Positions 1 through 5,331 of a stretch of 5,331 bases of DNA are shown here, in pieces (the stretch's first letter is position 1; each line of letters opens with the position of its first letter). Location of the stretch: the NCBI GenBank assembly GCA_016191895.1, contig JACPVD010000043.1, forward strand, positions 1-5,331, written 5' to 3'. The notes beneath the pieces were generated by a model that did not search any database, was not told the DNA's origin, and saw nothing but the letters and a program-made list of their open reading frames with translations. Position numbers and translations under genes: made by a program. This stretch comes from Chloroflexota bacterium. Its GTDB lineage: Bacteria; Chloroflexota; Anaerolineae; Anaerolineales; Villigracilaceae.

Positions 1-1
1 A

Positions 2-808
2 GCCATCGGCGGGTGGCGAAGCGTGTTCTACATCACCGGCTCGCTCGGAATCGTGATCGCCATCCTTATCTTTTTCGGCGTGAAGGAAATGCCGCGCGGC
101 AAGGCCGAACCCGAATTCGAGAACATGACCGAAATGCAGACCTTCAAATTCTCATGGACGGAGGCCAAAGAAATTTTCAAAAAGAAGACGATGTGGTTTA
201 TCTTTTTGCAGGGCTTTGCCGGTGTCTTTCCGTGGAACGTGATCACGTTTTTCTTTTTTGCCTATCTCGAAAAGGAGCGCGGCTACGACGCGAACGGGAT
301 CCTGTTCACGATGGCGCCAGTCATCCTGATCCTCGCGGCGGGTTACTTCGTCGGCGGCGCGCTCGGCGACTTCGCCTTCAAGCGCACGAATAAAGGCCGC
401 ATTATTATTTCCTGTATCGGTGTTTTACTGGGCGCGTTATTCATGTATCTTGCCATCACCACGCCGCTGGAGGCAAAGAATCAATTCTTCATTTTCATGT
501 GCCTCACTGCGATCTTCATGCCGCTGTCGTCGGCCAATGTGATTGCGACAGTGTATGATGTGACTGTGCCGGAGGTCCGTTCCACGGCACAGGCTGTGGA
601 ATATTTCATCGAAAACGCCGGCGCGGCCTTCGCACCGATCCTGACCGGCTTCATCGCGGACGCCTACGATCTCAAAACCGCGATCCTGCTCATCTGCACA
701 GTCGCGTGGATTCTGTGTTTCTTCTTCTACCTCGGCGCCATCTTCACCATCGACAAGGACTCGCACGACCTGCGCAATCAAATGGCGGATCGTGCGAAGG
801 CGATGTAG
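2..808 (+). CDS. Major facilitator superfamily transporter, Spinster-like, C-terminal part (5' truncated by window)
   Basis: The reading frame is open from the first bases and runs to TAG at 806-808, giving 268 visible residues; the true start lies upstream. The visible protein begins AIGGWRSVFYITG, the GWR-x-x-FY signature typical at the start of MFS transmembrane helix 6. A charged cytoplasmic loop follows (about residues 28-62), then six more hydrophobic segments, matching helices 7-12. GGALGDFAFKRTNKGR (residues 118-133) fits MFS motif A between helices 8 and 9. VPEVRSTAQAVEYFIENAGAAFAPILTGFIAD around 189-220 resembles helix 10-11 of Spinster/organic-anion type carriers. The role is secondary transport across the cytoplasmic membrane; the substrate cannot be read from the sequence. 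It is followed by icd on the same strand, but icd has its own promoter, so they need not share a transcript. MFS membership is secure; the Spinster assignment is from remembered family resemblance. Confidence 0.9.
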   Translation, partial: AIGGWRSVFYITGSLGIVIAILIFFGVKEMPRGKAEPEFENMTEMQTFKFSWTEAKEIFKKKTMWFIFLQGFAGVFPWNVITFFFFAYLEKERGYDANGILFTMAPVILILAAGYFVGGALGDFAFKRTNKGRIIISCIGVLLGALFMYLAITTPLEAKNQFFIFMCLTAIFMPLSSANVIATVYDVTVPEVRSTAQAVEYFIENAGAAFAPILTGFIADAYDLKTAILLICTVAWILCFFFYLGAIFTIDKDSHDLRNQMADRAKAM

Positions 809-828
809 CGCAAACATGTAGCGCAAAC
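803..828. repeat. 13-bp perfect tandem duplication overlapping the transporter stop codon
   Basis: ATGTAGCGCAAAC occurs at 803-815 and again immediately at 816-828 without mismatch. The first copy contains the last Met codon and the TAG stop of the transporter; the second copy forms the left half of the adjacent palindrome. This looks like a small duplication generated at the edge of an intergenic repeat. The repetition is seen directly; the origin is inferred. Confidence 0.85.
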
Positions 829-844
829 TTAAGTTTGCGCCACA
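817..844. repeat. Palindromic intergenic element (20-bp perfect core)
   Basis: The core at 821-840, GCGCAAACTTAAGTTTGCGC, is its own reverse complement. With one mismatch (820/841) pairing extends to 817-844. As RNA it could form an 8-bp or longer stem with a UUAA loop. There is no run of T after it (CACAAGCCGG follows), so it is not a standard intrinsic terminator, though it may weaken read-through or protect the transporter mRNA 3' end. Its position directly after a stop codon is typical of REP-like interspersed palindromes; whether it recurs in the genome cannot be seen here. Confidence 0.7.
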
Positions 845-887
845 AGCCGGGCTTCATGACAATCGCTGCTTCGTGGAAAAAATCCGC

Positions 888-896
888 TGTTATAAT
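888..896 (+). promoter_or_regulatory. Extended -10 promoter for icd
   Basis: TGTTATAAT contains a consensus TATAAT at 891-896 preceded by TG at 888-889 in the extended -10 position. No good -35 box lies 16-18 bp upstream (GCTTCG at 868-873), which is tolerated when an extended -10 is present. Transcription would start near 903, leaving a leader of about 24 nt that holds the ribosome binding site. No operator is evident. Confidence 0.65.
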
Positions 897-912
897 TTGC
901 CAAAATAATTTC

Positions 913-918
913 AAGGAG
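913..918 (+). promoter_or_regulatory. Ribosome binding site of icd
   Basis: AAGGAG lies 8 nt before the ATG at 927. It supports this start, which also aligns with the N-terminus of E. coli Icd. Confidence 0.85.
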
Positions 919-926
919 AAAGTTCG

Positions 927-2489
927 ATGTCCTACACAAATGTCACAGTCCCCGCAGGCGGGGCAAAGATTTCAATCCAGGACGGGAAATTACAGGTTCC
1001 CGATAACCCGATCATCCCGTTCGTGGAAGGCGACGGCACAGGCCGCGATATCTGGCGCGCCTCTGTCCGCGTGTTCGATGCGGCCGTGGAAAAGGCCTAC
1101 GGTGGCAAACGCAAAATCCATTGGATGGAAGTCTACGCGGGTGAAAAACCGTTCAAGATGTGGCAGACCTGGCTACCCGATGAAACCACTGAAGCCTTCA
1201 AAGAATTCATCGTCGGTATCAAAGGCCCGCTCACGACCCCCATCGGCGGGGGCATCCGCTCACTGAATGTTCAACTCCGCAAACTGCTCGACTTATACGT
1301 TTGCCAGCGTCCCGTCCGCTGGTACAAGGGCGTGCCTTCGCCCGTGCTCCATCCCGAATATGTGGATATGGTCATCTTCCGCGAGAACACCGAGGATATT
1401 TATACTGGTATTGAATTCGCGAACGGCACCGAAGACAATAAGGCGTTCAAGGATCTGTTCAAGGGCGCGTTCCCGAAGGAATATGCCAAGATGCGCTTCC
1501 CCGATACGGCGGGCATCGGCATCAAGCCTGTCTCCGTGGAAGGCACCGAACGACTTGTGCGCGCCGCGATTCAATGGTCGCTGGACAACAATCGCCGCAG
1601 TGTGAATTTCGTCCATAAGGGCAACATCATGAAGTTCACCGAAGGCGCGTTCAAGGATTGGGGATATGCCCTCGCCAAACGCGAATTCCGGGATCGCATC
1701 GTTACCGAACGGGAAACCTGGATATTCGGAAACAAGGAATCCAAGCCGAACCTGACTGTGGAAGAGAACGCCAAGATGATCGACCCCGGCTTCGACATGA
1801 TGTCCCCCGCCCAACAGAACGATATTAAACAGGAAGTGGAAGAAGCCCTGAAGTTGTGGGATACCCACGGCGACGGTAAGTGGAAGAAGATGTTGTTGAT
1901 CAAGGATTCCATAGCCGATGTCAGCCTGCAATTCACGCTCATCCGCCCGCGCGATTATGACGTGATCGCCACCCTTAACCTTACTGGCGATTACCTCTCC
2001 GATGCGTTGGCCGCGCAAGTCGGCGGGATCGGCATTGCCCCCGGCGCAAACATCAACTACGTGACCGGCCACGCCATCTTCGAAGCCACTCACGGCACCG
2101 CGCCGAAGTACGCCGACCTGGACAAAGTCAACCCCGGCTCGGTCATCCTTTCGGGTGAGATGATGCTGCGCTACATGGGCTGGACCGAAGCCGCCGATTT
2201 GATCGTGAAGGGCATGGAAGGCGCAGTCGCCGCGAAGACAGTGACCTACGATTTCGCCCGCCTGATGGACAAGCCCACTGAGGTCAAATGCTCCGAATTC
2301 GGCGACGCAATCATTAATTGGATGGACAAGGATATCCCCGCTCCTGTGGCTGTAAAGGCAGTCCCGGCGAAGAAATCGGCTGTCAAGAAGGTTGTAGCAA
2401 AGAAACCTGCCAAGAAGGCGGTCGTAAAGAAACCCGTCAAAAAGGTGCCTGCAAAAAAAGCAGTGAAGAAAACAGGCAAAAAGAAGTAA
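927..2489 (+). CDS. icd: Isocitrate dehydrogenase, NADP+-dependent, with lysine-rich C-terminal tail
   Basis: Cytoplasmic TCA-cycle enzyme converting isocitrate and NADP+ to 2-oxoglutarate, CO2 and NADPH. The 520-residue product follows E. coli Icd (416 aa) from the N-terminus ([19 protein letters not shown], residues 21-39). Isocitrate-binding residues are present: S112, N114, R118, R128, R152. So are catalytic Y159 and K231 and metal ligands D331, D355 and D359. NADP determinants match E. coli Lys344, Tyr345, Val351, Tyr391 and Arg395: K394, Y395, V401, Y441, R445. S112 corresponds to the serine phosphorylated by AceK in E. coli; no AceK is in the window. Two additions explain the length. 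About 47 extra residues fall between K231 and D331 (roughly 255-318), an insertion I recall from cyanobacterial Icd. A Lys/Ala/Val/Pro tail occupies residues 471-520. The catalytic fold ends at [16 protein letters not shown] (455-470), so the tail is a true add-on. The gene has its own promoter and terminator and appears monocistronic. Confidence 0.97.
   Translation: MSYTNVTVPAGGAKISIQDGKLQVPDNPIIPFVEGDGTGRDIWRASVRVFDAAVEKAYGGKRKIHWMEVYAGEKPFKMWQTWLPDETTEAFKEFIVGIKGPLTTPIGGGIRSLNVQLRKLLDLYVCQRPVRWYKGVPSPVLHPEYVDMVIFRENTEDIYTGIEFANGTEDNKAFKDLFKGAFPKEYAKMRFPDTAGIGIKPVSVEGTERLVRAAIQWSLDNNRRSVNFVHKGNIMKFTEGAFKDWGYALAKREFRDRIVTERETWIFGNKESKPNLTVEENAKMIDPGFDMMSPAQQNDIKQEVEEALKLWDTHGDGKWKKMLLIKDSIADVSLQFTLIRPRDYDVIATLNLTGDYLSDALAAQVGGIGIAPGANINYVTGHAIFEATHGTAPKYADLDKVNPGSVILSGEMMLRYMGWTEAADLIVKGMEGAVAAKTVTYDFARLMDKPTEVKCSEFGDAIINWMDKDIPAPVAVKAVPAKKSAVKKVVAKKPAKKAVVKKPVKKVPAKKAVKKTGKKK
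2337..2486 (+). other. Segment coding for histone H1-like lysine-rich tail of Icd
   Basis: It encodes residues 471-520: 20 Lys in 50 residues, no Asp or Glu, and otherwise mostly Ala, Val and Pro. Lys-Lys pairs recur every 4-5 residues (482, 487, 492, 496, 501, 505, 510, 514, 518), in units like [10 protein letters not shown]. This is the composition of bacterial H1-like and HU C-terminal extensions, expected to be disordered and strongly basic. Mixed AAG/AAA and varied Val/Ala codons show it is not a simple DNA microsatellite. An A7 run is at 2453-2459. Function is unknown. Confidence 0.85.
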
Positions 2490-2500
2490 ATCTACCGCCT

Positions 2501-2538
2501 AATCAAAAGTCGAGGCCGATCGGTCTCGACTTTTGATT
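2501..2538 (+). terminator. Intrinsic terminator after icd (long stem)
   Basis: AATCAAAAGTCGAG (2501-2514) pairs perfectly with CTCGACTTTTGATT (2525-2538). Inner pairs G-U, C-G and C-G close a GATC loop, giving a 17-pair stem that begins 11 nt after the icd stop. The T-rich right arm (TTTTGATTTG) serves as a partial U tract. The arms are symmetric, so it could act in both directions. Confidence 0.8.
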
Positions 2539-2596
2539 TGTGGGGTATCATCAAGAAAATTTTCAAGTCGCAAAACTTTCTTTTATTCGCACTGAG

Positions 2597-2602
2597 AAGG
2601 AG
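2597..2602 (+). promoter_or_regulatory. Ribosome binding site fixing the start of the DUF1304 gene
   Basis: AAGGAG is 6 nt before the ATG at 2609. The frame is open further upstream to a GTG at 2540, but that start has no Shine-Dalgarno and touches the icd terminator, so 2609 is preferred. No convincing -35/-10 pair was found between the terminator and this site. Confidence 0.85.
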
Positions 2603-2608
2603 AGAAAA

Positions 2609-2956
2609 ATGGACATTGTTGTCAACATCATTACCGGTATCGTGGCTGTTTTGCATGGTTACTTCCTTATCCTTGAAATGTTCCTATGGGACAAACCCGC
2701 TGGGCGCAAATCCTTCCGCGCTACGGCGGAGTTTGCGGCGCAATCGAAAACATTGGCGGCCAATCAGGGGTTATATAACGGCTTTCTCGCGGCAGGTTTG
2801 ATCTGGGGAATCTTTGCCGGTGATGCGGTGAAGGTCTTTTTTTTAAGTTGTGTCATCATCGCAGGTTTGTTCGGCGCGTTCACGGTCAGCAAGCGGATAT
2901 TTTATATTCAGGCATTGCCCGCCTTGATCGGGCTGGTGTTGTTGCTGGTTATGTAG
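2609..2956 (+). CDS. DUF1304 family small integral membrane protein
   Basis: A 115-residue protein with four predicted membrane helices: about residues 3-27, 54-71, 74-93 and 97-115. Family-like features are the LEMFLW segment ending helix 1 (residues 22-27), the conserved NQGLYNGFLAAGL block (52-64) and the KRIFYIQALPALIGL stretch (95-109). The length matches the family, which is about 110-125 aa and has no established biochemical role that I know of. It should sit in the cytoplasmic membrane; there is no signal peptide beyond helix 1 and no heme- or metal-binding cysteine pattern (a single Cys at 81). The gene stands alone between two terminators, convergent with the qcr operon, so its neighbours give no clear functional hint. 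It ends with two consecutive TAG codons (2954-2959). Family call is from recognised conserved blocks; function is unknown. Confidence 0.85.
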   Translation: MDIVVNIITGIVAVLHGYFLILEMFLWDKPAGRKSFRATAEFAAQSKTLAANQGLYNGFLAAGLIWGIFAGDAVKVFFLSCVIIAGLFGAFTVSKRIFYIQALPALIGLVLLLVM

Positions 2957-2996
2957 TAGCGAGATAGTATCTCCCCGCCATTTTTTGGCAAGAAAA

Positions 2997-3028
2997 AAAA
3001 CTGACCACTCAATCTGGTGGTCAGTTTT
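2997..3028. terminator. Bidirectional intrinsic terminator between convergent genes
   Basis: AAAACTGACCAC (2997-3008) pairs exactly with GTGGTCAGTTTT (3017-3028) around an 8-nt loop. Read on the minus strand, the stem runs into eight T residues (complement of A at 2993-3000), a strong terminator starting 27 nt after the end of the fused cytochrome gene. Read on the plus strand it ends in TTTTC and can stop the DUF1304 transcript. Confidence 0.88.
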
Positions 3029-3055
3029 CGATTTATAAGGCTTTTTGATTAACTT

Positions 3056-4438
3056 TTACGGCGCAGTGAACAATGCTGCCGCATCAACTGCGGTTTGCGG
3101 CATGCCGTTCATAATCCAGCGCATGAACACATCGATGATATTGGGTTTGAGAGAGCGAGTGGGAGGCATGACTCCAATCAAAACTTCGTCGGGTTTTTCG
3201 GGATTCATGATCTCGTGTTCCTGAATGACTTGCAGGAAGTAACTATTTTCATCGCCGGCAATGATGTTTTTGGCGGCGTTGTCGCCGGTGGTGAGGATTT
3301 CCTCGTAAGTGTCCATCAGGTAGTTGTTGTTTTCCTTCCCGGCCCGGTGGCAGGAAATGCAATACCGTTTCACAATGGGTTGAATGTGAACATCATACGA
3401 AGGGACTTCCCCTTCTGCAAGAGGTGGAAAGAGTTCGGGAATCGCGGGAGATTCAAAGCGGTCGTCCCATGAATAGCGCATGAATGTGATCATGGTATCG
3501 ATCTCGCTTCGGGAAAGGTCGCCGCCATAGGCTTTTCCGAAGGGGATCATGCCTGCGTTGGGGCGTCCATAGGCGATGACTTCGTACATGGCCGAGTCGG
3601 TGATCGTGTAGAGGACATCCGTGCTGTTGATGGGCGTAATTTTCTCGCCCTCAAGTCCTTCCACGCCTTCGATCACATCCACAGAGCCGTCGTCGCCGTG
3701 ACATTCGACGCAATGGATGGAATACAAATCCTGCCCGGCGACGATCTGGTCTACAAGGGTAACGGCAACTTCGGTCTCTTCCACCTGCGGAGGAACGTGG
3801 AGCGCAAGAACCATCCCTGAGATGAGGATCATCGAAACAGAAGCCAGGCTTGTCGTCCAGATGAAGAAGCGGGTTGTCGTCCTCTTGAAGGCGAAGGAGG
3901 CAATGAATAAAACGATCATTGCGAGGCCGGGAATGGCGAGTCCGGCTGCCGCTTGTAAAATTCCCAAAAGTTTTGAGCCGTCTTCAGAGACGGTCGGGAC
4001 TTCGGACATGAGAGTCAGCAGGATGATGCCCACCACCAGGATGGTCATGATCGAAATGGAAAGGGCGCGTTTTGCATAGTAGCGCGCCGGGTTCTTTTCG
4101 ATGAAAGGCAGAAGGGTGAGCGCGCCAAGCGCAATGCCGGGGATCAAAACAGTGGCAAGCCATTCGATCTTGCCGAGCAGGGGAATCTGCCCGTAGAGGG
4201 CAAGGAATTTGAACAGGAAAAGGAAGTACCATTCGGGGCGCGGGATGTAGGATGTGTCGCTGGGGTCGGCTTTGGGTTCGGGCGCGACGCCGACAAAGGT
4301 TGCCAGTAATACGAGCAGGAGGAATATCCCAAGCGAAACAACCACGTCTTTGAAGATGCTGTCGGGCCAGAAACGCTCGCCCTTGTTCAATTCCTGTTCA
4401 TACCGTTCGTTGATTTTCTTTTTGGTTTCGTCGTTCAT
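3056..4438 (-). CDS. qcrC: Menaquinol:cytochrome c reductase subunit: cytochrome b C-terminal (subunit IV) domain fused to diheme cytochrome c
   Basis: The 460-residue product is a membrane subunit of a bc-type quinol:cytochrome c oxidoreductase. Residues 1-150 are the cytochrome b C-terminal/subunit IV domain, with helices near 31-52, 91-112 and 126-145 and the quinol-oxidation-site motif PEWY at 68-71. Two further hydrophobic helices follow (about 157-183 and 190-214), then a basic-poor extracytoplasmic part. The first cytochrome c domain (about 225-325) has CVECH at 243-247 with likely axial Met297 (GMIPFG). The second (about 340-450) has CISCH at 360-364 with likely Met424 (VMPPT). Five helices place the hemes on the outer face, as needed. 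Bacillus QcrC has the same fusion but is smaller (about 255 aa) with one heme. The start is ATG at 4438, preceded by GAAGGAAG and 2 nt after the cytochrome b6 stop; the frame is open further upstream to 4684, but only inside the cytochrome b6 gene. The gene is last in the operon, before a strong terminator. Confidence 0.93.
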   Translation of the reverse strand: MNDETKKKINERYEQELNKGERFWPDSIFKDVVVSLGIFLLLVLLATFVGVAPEPKADPSDTSYIPRPEWYFLFLFKFLALYGQIPLLGKIEWLATVLIPGIALGALTLLPFIEKNPARYYAKRALSISIMTILVVGIILLTLMSEVPTVSEDGSKLLGILQAAAGLAIPGLAMIVLFIASFAFKRTTTRFFIWTTSLASVSMILISGMVLALHVPPQVEETEVAVTLVDQIVAGQDLYSIHCVECHGDDGSVDVIEGVEGLEGEKITPINSTDVLYTITDSAMYEVIAYGRPNAGMIPFGKAYGGDLSRSEIDTMITFMRYSWDDRFESPAIPELFPPLAEGEVPSYDVHIQPIVKRYCISCHRAGKENNNYLMDTYEEILTTGDNAAKNIIAGDENSYFLQVIQEHEIMNPEKPDEVLIGVMPPTRSLKPNIIDVFMRWIMNGMPQTAVDAAALFTAP

Positions 4439-4440
4439 CG

Positions 4441-5100
4441 CTAATCTTCCTTCGTTGGGAAATGCGATTCGCCGTGCTTGATGATCAGATACAGGTGAAC
4501 GCCGATCAGGGCGGCGAGAATGGCAGGGATGATCCAGATGTGGGCGGAGAAAAAACGCTGAAGAGTAAGAGCGCTCAAGTCGGGACCGCCCCGCAGGGAT
4601 TTGAGGATGAGTTCGCCGATGAAGGGAACGCTCCCCGCGATCTGTGTGCCGACAGTGGTGGCCCAGTAGGCTTTTTGATTCCATGGAAGCAAATATCCGG
4701 TGAAGCCCATGCCCAGCGTGGCGATGAACAGCCCGATGCCGATCAACCAGGTGAGTTCGCGGGGGAATTTAAACGACGCAGTAAAGAACACACGCAGGAG
4801 ATGGATGAACACAACGATCACCATCAACGTGGCGCCCCAATGATGGATGCCGCGAATCAACCAGCCGAATGCCACGCCTTCCATAATGTATTGGACAGAG
4901 TCGTAGGCATGGTCGGGAGATGGGGTGTAATAAACGGTAAGGAAGATTCCCGTGAGCCCTTGCAGGACGAAAAGGAAAAGGCTCGCCGACCCGAGAGTAT
5001 TCCACCAACTGCCTTTGGGTTCGGGGCGGTCGAGCAGGTTGTTGTACATGTCGTTCAGGCCGAGGCGTTCATCGAGCCATAGGTAGATATTTTTCCACAT
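4441..5100 (-). CDS. qcrB: Cytochrome b6-type subunit (N-terminal cytochrome b) of menaquinol:cytochrome c reductase
   Basis: A 219-residue membrane protein with four helices (about 36-57, 78-104, 115-137, 178-206) binding the low- and high-potential b hemes. The four heme ligands are visible: H86 and H100 in helix B, and H187 and H202 in helix D. The 14 residues between H187 and H202 are the b6-type spacing (13 in mitochondrial cytochrome b). FGWLIRGIHHWGA (78-90), FPRELTW (112-118) and GFTGYLLPWNQKAYWA (132-147) are family blocks. Length and split from the C-terminal half match b6f/Bacillus QcrB. The protein has no cysteine: Thr35 stands where plant b6 has Cys35, which covalently binds heme c_n. 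The ATG is 2 nt after the Rieske stop; the Shine-Dalgarno is weak (AGG 6 nt upstream, AAGG a little further), which fits translational coupling. Confidence 0.95.
   Translation of the reverse strand: MWKNIYLWLDERLGLNDMYNNLLDRPEPKGSWWNTLGSASLFLFVLQGLTGIFLTVYYTPSPDHAYDSVQYIMEGVAFGWLIRGIHHWGATLMVIVVFIHLLRVFFTASFKFPRELTWLIGIGLFIATLGMGFTGYLLPWNQKAYWATTVGTQIAGSVPFIGELILKSLRGGPDLSALTLQRFFSAHIWIIPAILAALIGVHLYLIIKHGESHFPTKED
4446..4453 (-). promoter_or_regulatory. Ribosome binding site of the fused cytochrome gene, inside the cytochrome b6 gene
   Basis: On the minus strand GAAGGAAG ends 7 nt before the ATG at 4438. It overlaps the last codons of cytochrome b6 and decides the start of the fusion gene over upstream in-frame alternatives. 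Confidence 0.75.
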
Positions 5101-5102
5101 GA

Positions 5103-5331
5103 TCAGCCTGCCTTGAAAAAGATTTCGATCCGGCCGTCGTCGGTCAGGCGGAATTCATCGTATACATCCAGCGGACGGGGCGGGGGGCCATCCAACACCT
5201 GGCCACCTTTGCTGAATTTCGCGTCATGGCATGGGCAGAGGAAGGCATCGGCCTCTTCGCTCCAGTTCACATTGCAGGCGAGATGCGTACAGCGGCTGTT
5301 GAGAATCAGGAGGTCGGCCGGGTCATCCGAC
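5103..5331 (-). CDS. qcrA: Rieske [2Fe-2S] iron-sulfur protein, C-terminal part (5' truncated by window end)
   Basis: The visible 75 residues (codons from 5330 down to TGA at 5105-5103) are the cluster-binding domain of a Rieske protein. It takes the first electron from quinol at the outer quinol site and hands it to cytochrome c. Cluster-binding box 1 is CTHLAC (visible residues 14-19; 5274-5291) and box 2 is CPCH (32-35; 5226-5237), supplying two Cys and two His ligands plus the disulfide pair. GPPPRPLDVY (48-57) is the Pro loop that shields the cluster. In box 2 the usual CPCHGSxY reads CPCHDAKF, so the Ser and Tyr that hydrogen-bond to the cluster are Ala37 and Phe39. The N-terminal membrane anchor is outside the window. 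It is first of the three visible operon genes, and its stop is 2 nt from the cytochrome b6 start. Confidence 0.95.
   Translation of the reverse strand, partial: SDDPADLLILNSRCTHLACNVNWSEEADAFLCPCHDAKFSKGGQVLDGPPPRPLDVYDEFRLTDDGRIEIFFKAG

Noticed and set aside
1293..2093. 266-codon open frame on the minus strand inside icd
   Set aside because: Lies antisense to a highly conserved enzyme whose every motif is in the plus frame; no ribosome binding site or recognisable domain. It is a codon-bias shadow.
2453..2459. A7 run in the phase of a slippery heptamer (A AAA AAA) in the Icd tail, which could give a -1 frame product ending at 2536
   Set aside because: The next strong hairpin begins about 41 nt downstream, too far for the usual stimulator, and A runs are expected in a Lys-rich coding stretch. 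Not supported as programmed frameshifting.
2546..2551. TATCAT as a -10 box for the DUF1304 gene
   Set aside because: No acceptable -35 at 16-18 bp and no extended -10 TG; the upstream sequence is the icd terminator. Too weak to call.
2540..2608. GTG start extending the DUF1304 protein by 23 residues
   Set aside because: No ribosome binding site, it abuts the icd terminator stem, and the extra residues are not hydrophobic or family-like.
2977..2989. Small inverted repeat GCCA/TGGC around a T run before the convergent terminator
   Set aside because: Only four pairs with weak flanks; the 12-bp stem at 2997-3028 explains termination in both directions.
4439..4684. Upstream extension of the fused cytochrome frame by 82 residues
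   Set aside because: The extension overlaps cytochrome b6 out of frame, reads as Arg/His/Ser-rich noise, and the ATG at 4438 has a good Shine-Dalgarno and begins the recognisable subunit IV domain.
4462..5082. 206-codon open frame on the plus strand across cytochrome b6
   Set aside because: Antisense to cytochrome b6 with its four heme histidines; the translation is low-complexity charged sequence without family features.

Overview
The window looks like ordinary core-metabolism chromosome from a moderately GC-rich, respiring bacterium. The best guess for the host is Chloroflexota, Anaerolineae-like. This is an inference from three things: a menaquinol-type Qcr (b6c) complex with a fused cytochrome b/c subunit, a long isocitrate dehydrogenase of the type also found in cyanobacteria, and a palindromic intergenic repeat. 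Nothing in the window fixes the taxonomy, and no phage, transposon, CRISPR or RNA gene is visible.

Layout, left to right. (1) Positions 2-808, + strand: C-terminal 268 residues of a major facilitator (Spinster-like) transporter, cut by the window start. Its stop codon lies inside a 13-bp tandem duplication next to a 20-bp perfect palindrome. (2) Positions 888-2489: an extended -10 promoter, a strong ribosome binding site and a complete NADP-type isocitrate dehydrogenase (520 aa). The enzyme carries an internal insertion relative to E. coli Icd and an unexpected 50-residue lysine-rich tail resembling a histone H1 C-terminus. A 17-pair hairpin closes the unit. (3) Positions 2609-2956: a small four-helix membrane protein of the DUF1304 family. 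(4) A bidirectional terminator at 2997-3028 separates it from the convergent minus-strand operon. (5) Positions 3056-5331, - strand, transcribed right to left: Rieske iron-sulfur protein (C-terminal part only), cytochrome b6, then a subunit IV/diheme cytochrome c fusion. The two junctions each have only 2 nt between stop and start.

Functionally, isocitrate dehydrogenase belongs to the TCA cycle and makes NADPH and 2-oxoglutarate. The qcr operon encodes a quinol:cytochrome c oxidoreductase that takes electrons from the quinol pool and passes them out through the Rieske cluster to c hemes. Residue-level features suggest a low-potential, menaquinol-oxidising enzyme: Ser and Tyr next to the Rieske cluster are replaced by Ala and Phe, and cytochrome b6 has no cysteine for a covalent extra heme. 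The main points for a second look are the lysine tail on Icd and the five-helix, two-heme fused cytochrome subunit. I do not see evidence for a wholly new multi-gene system here.
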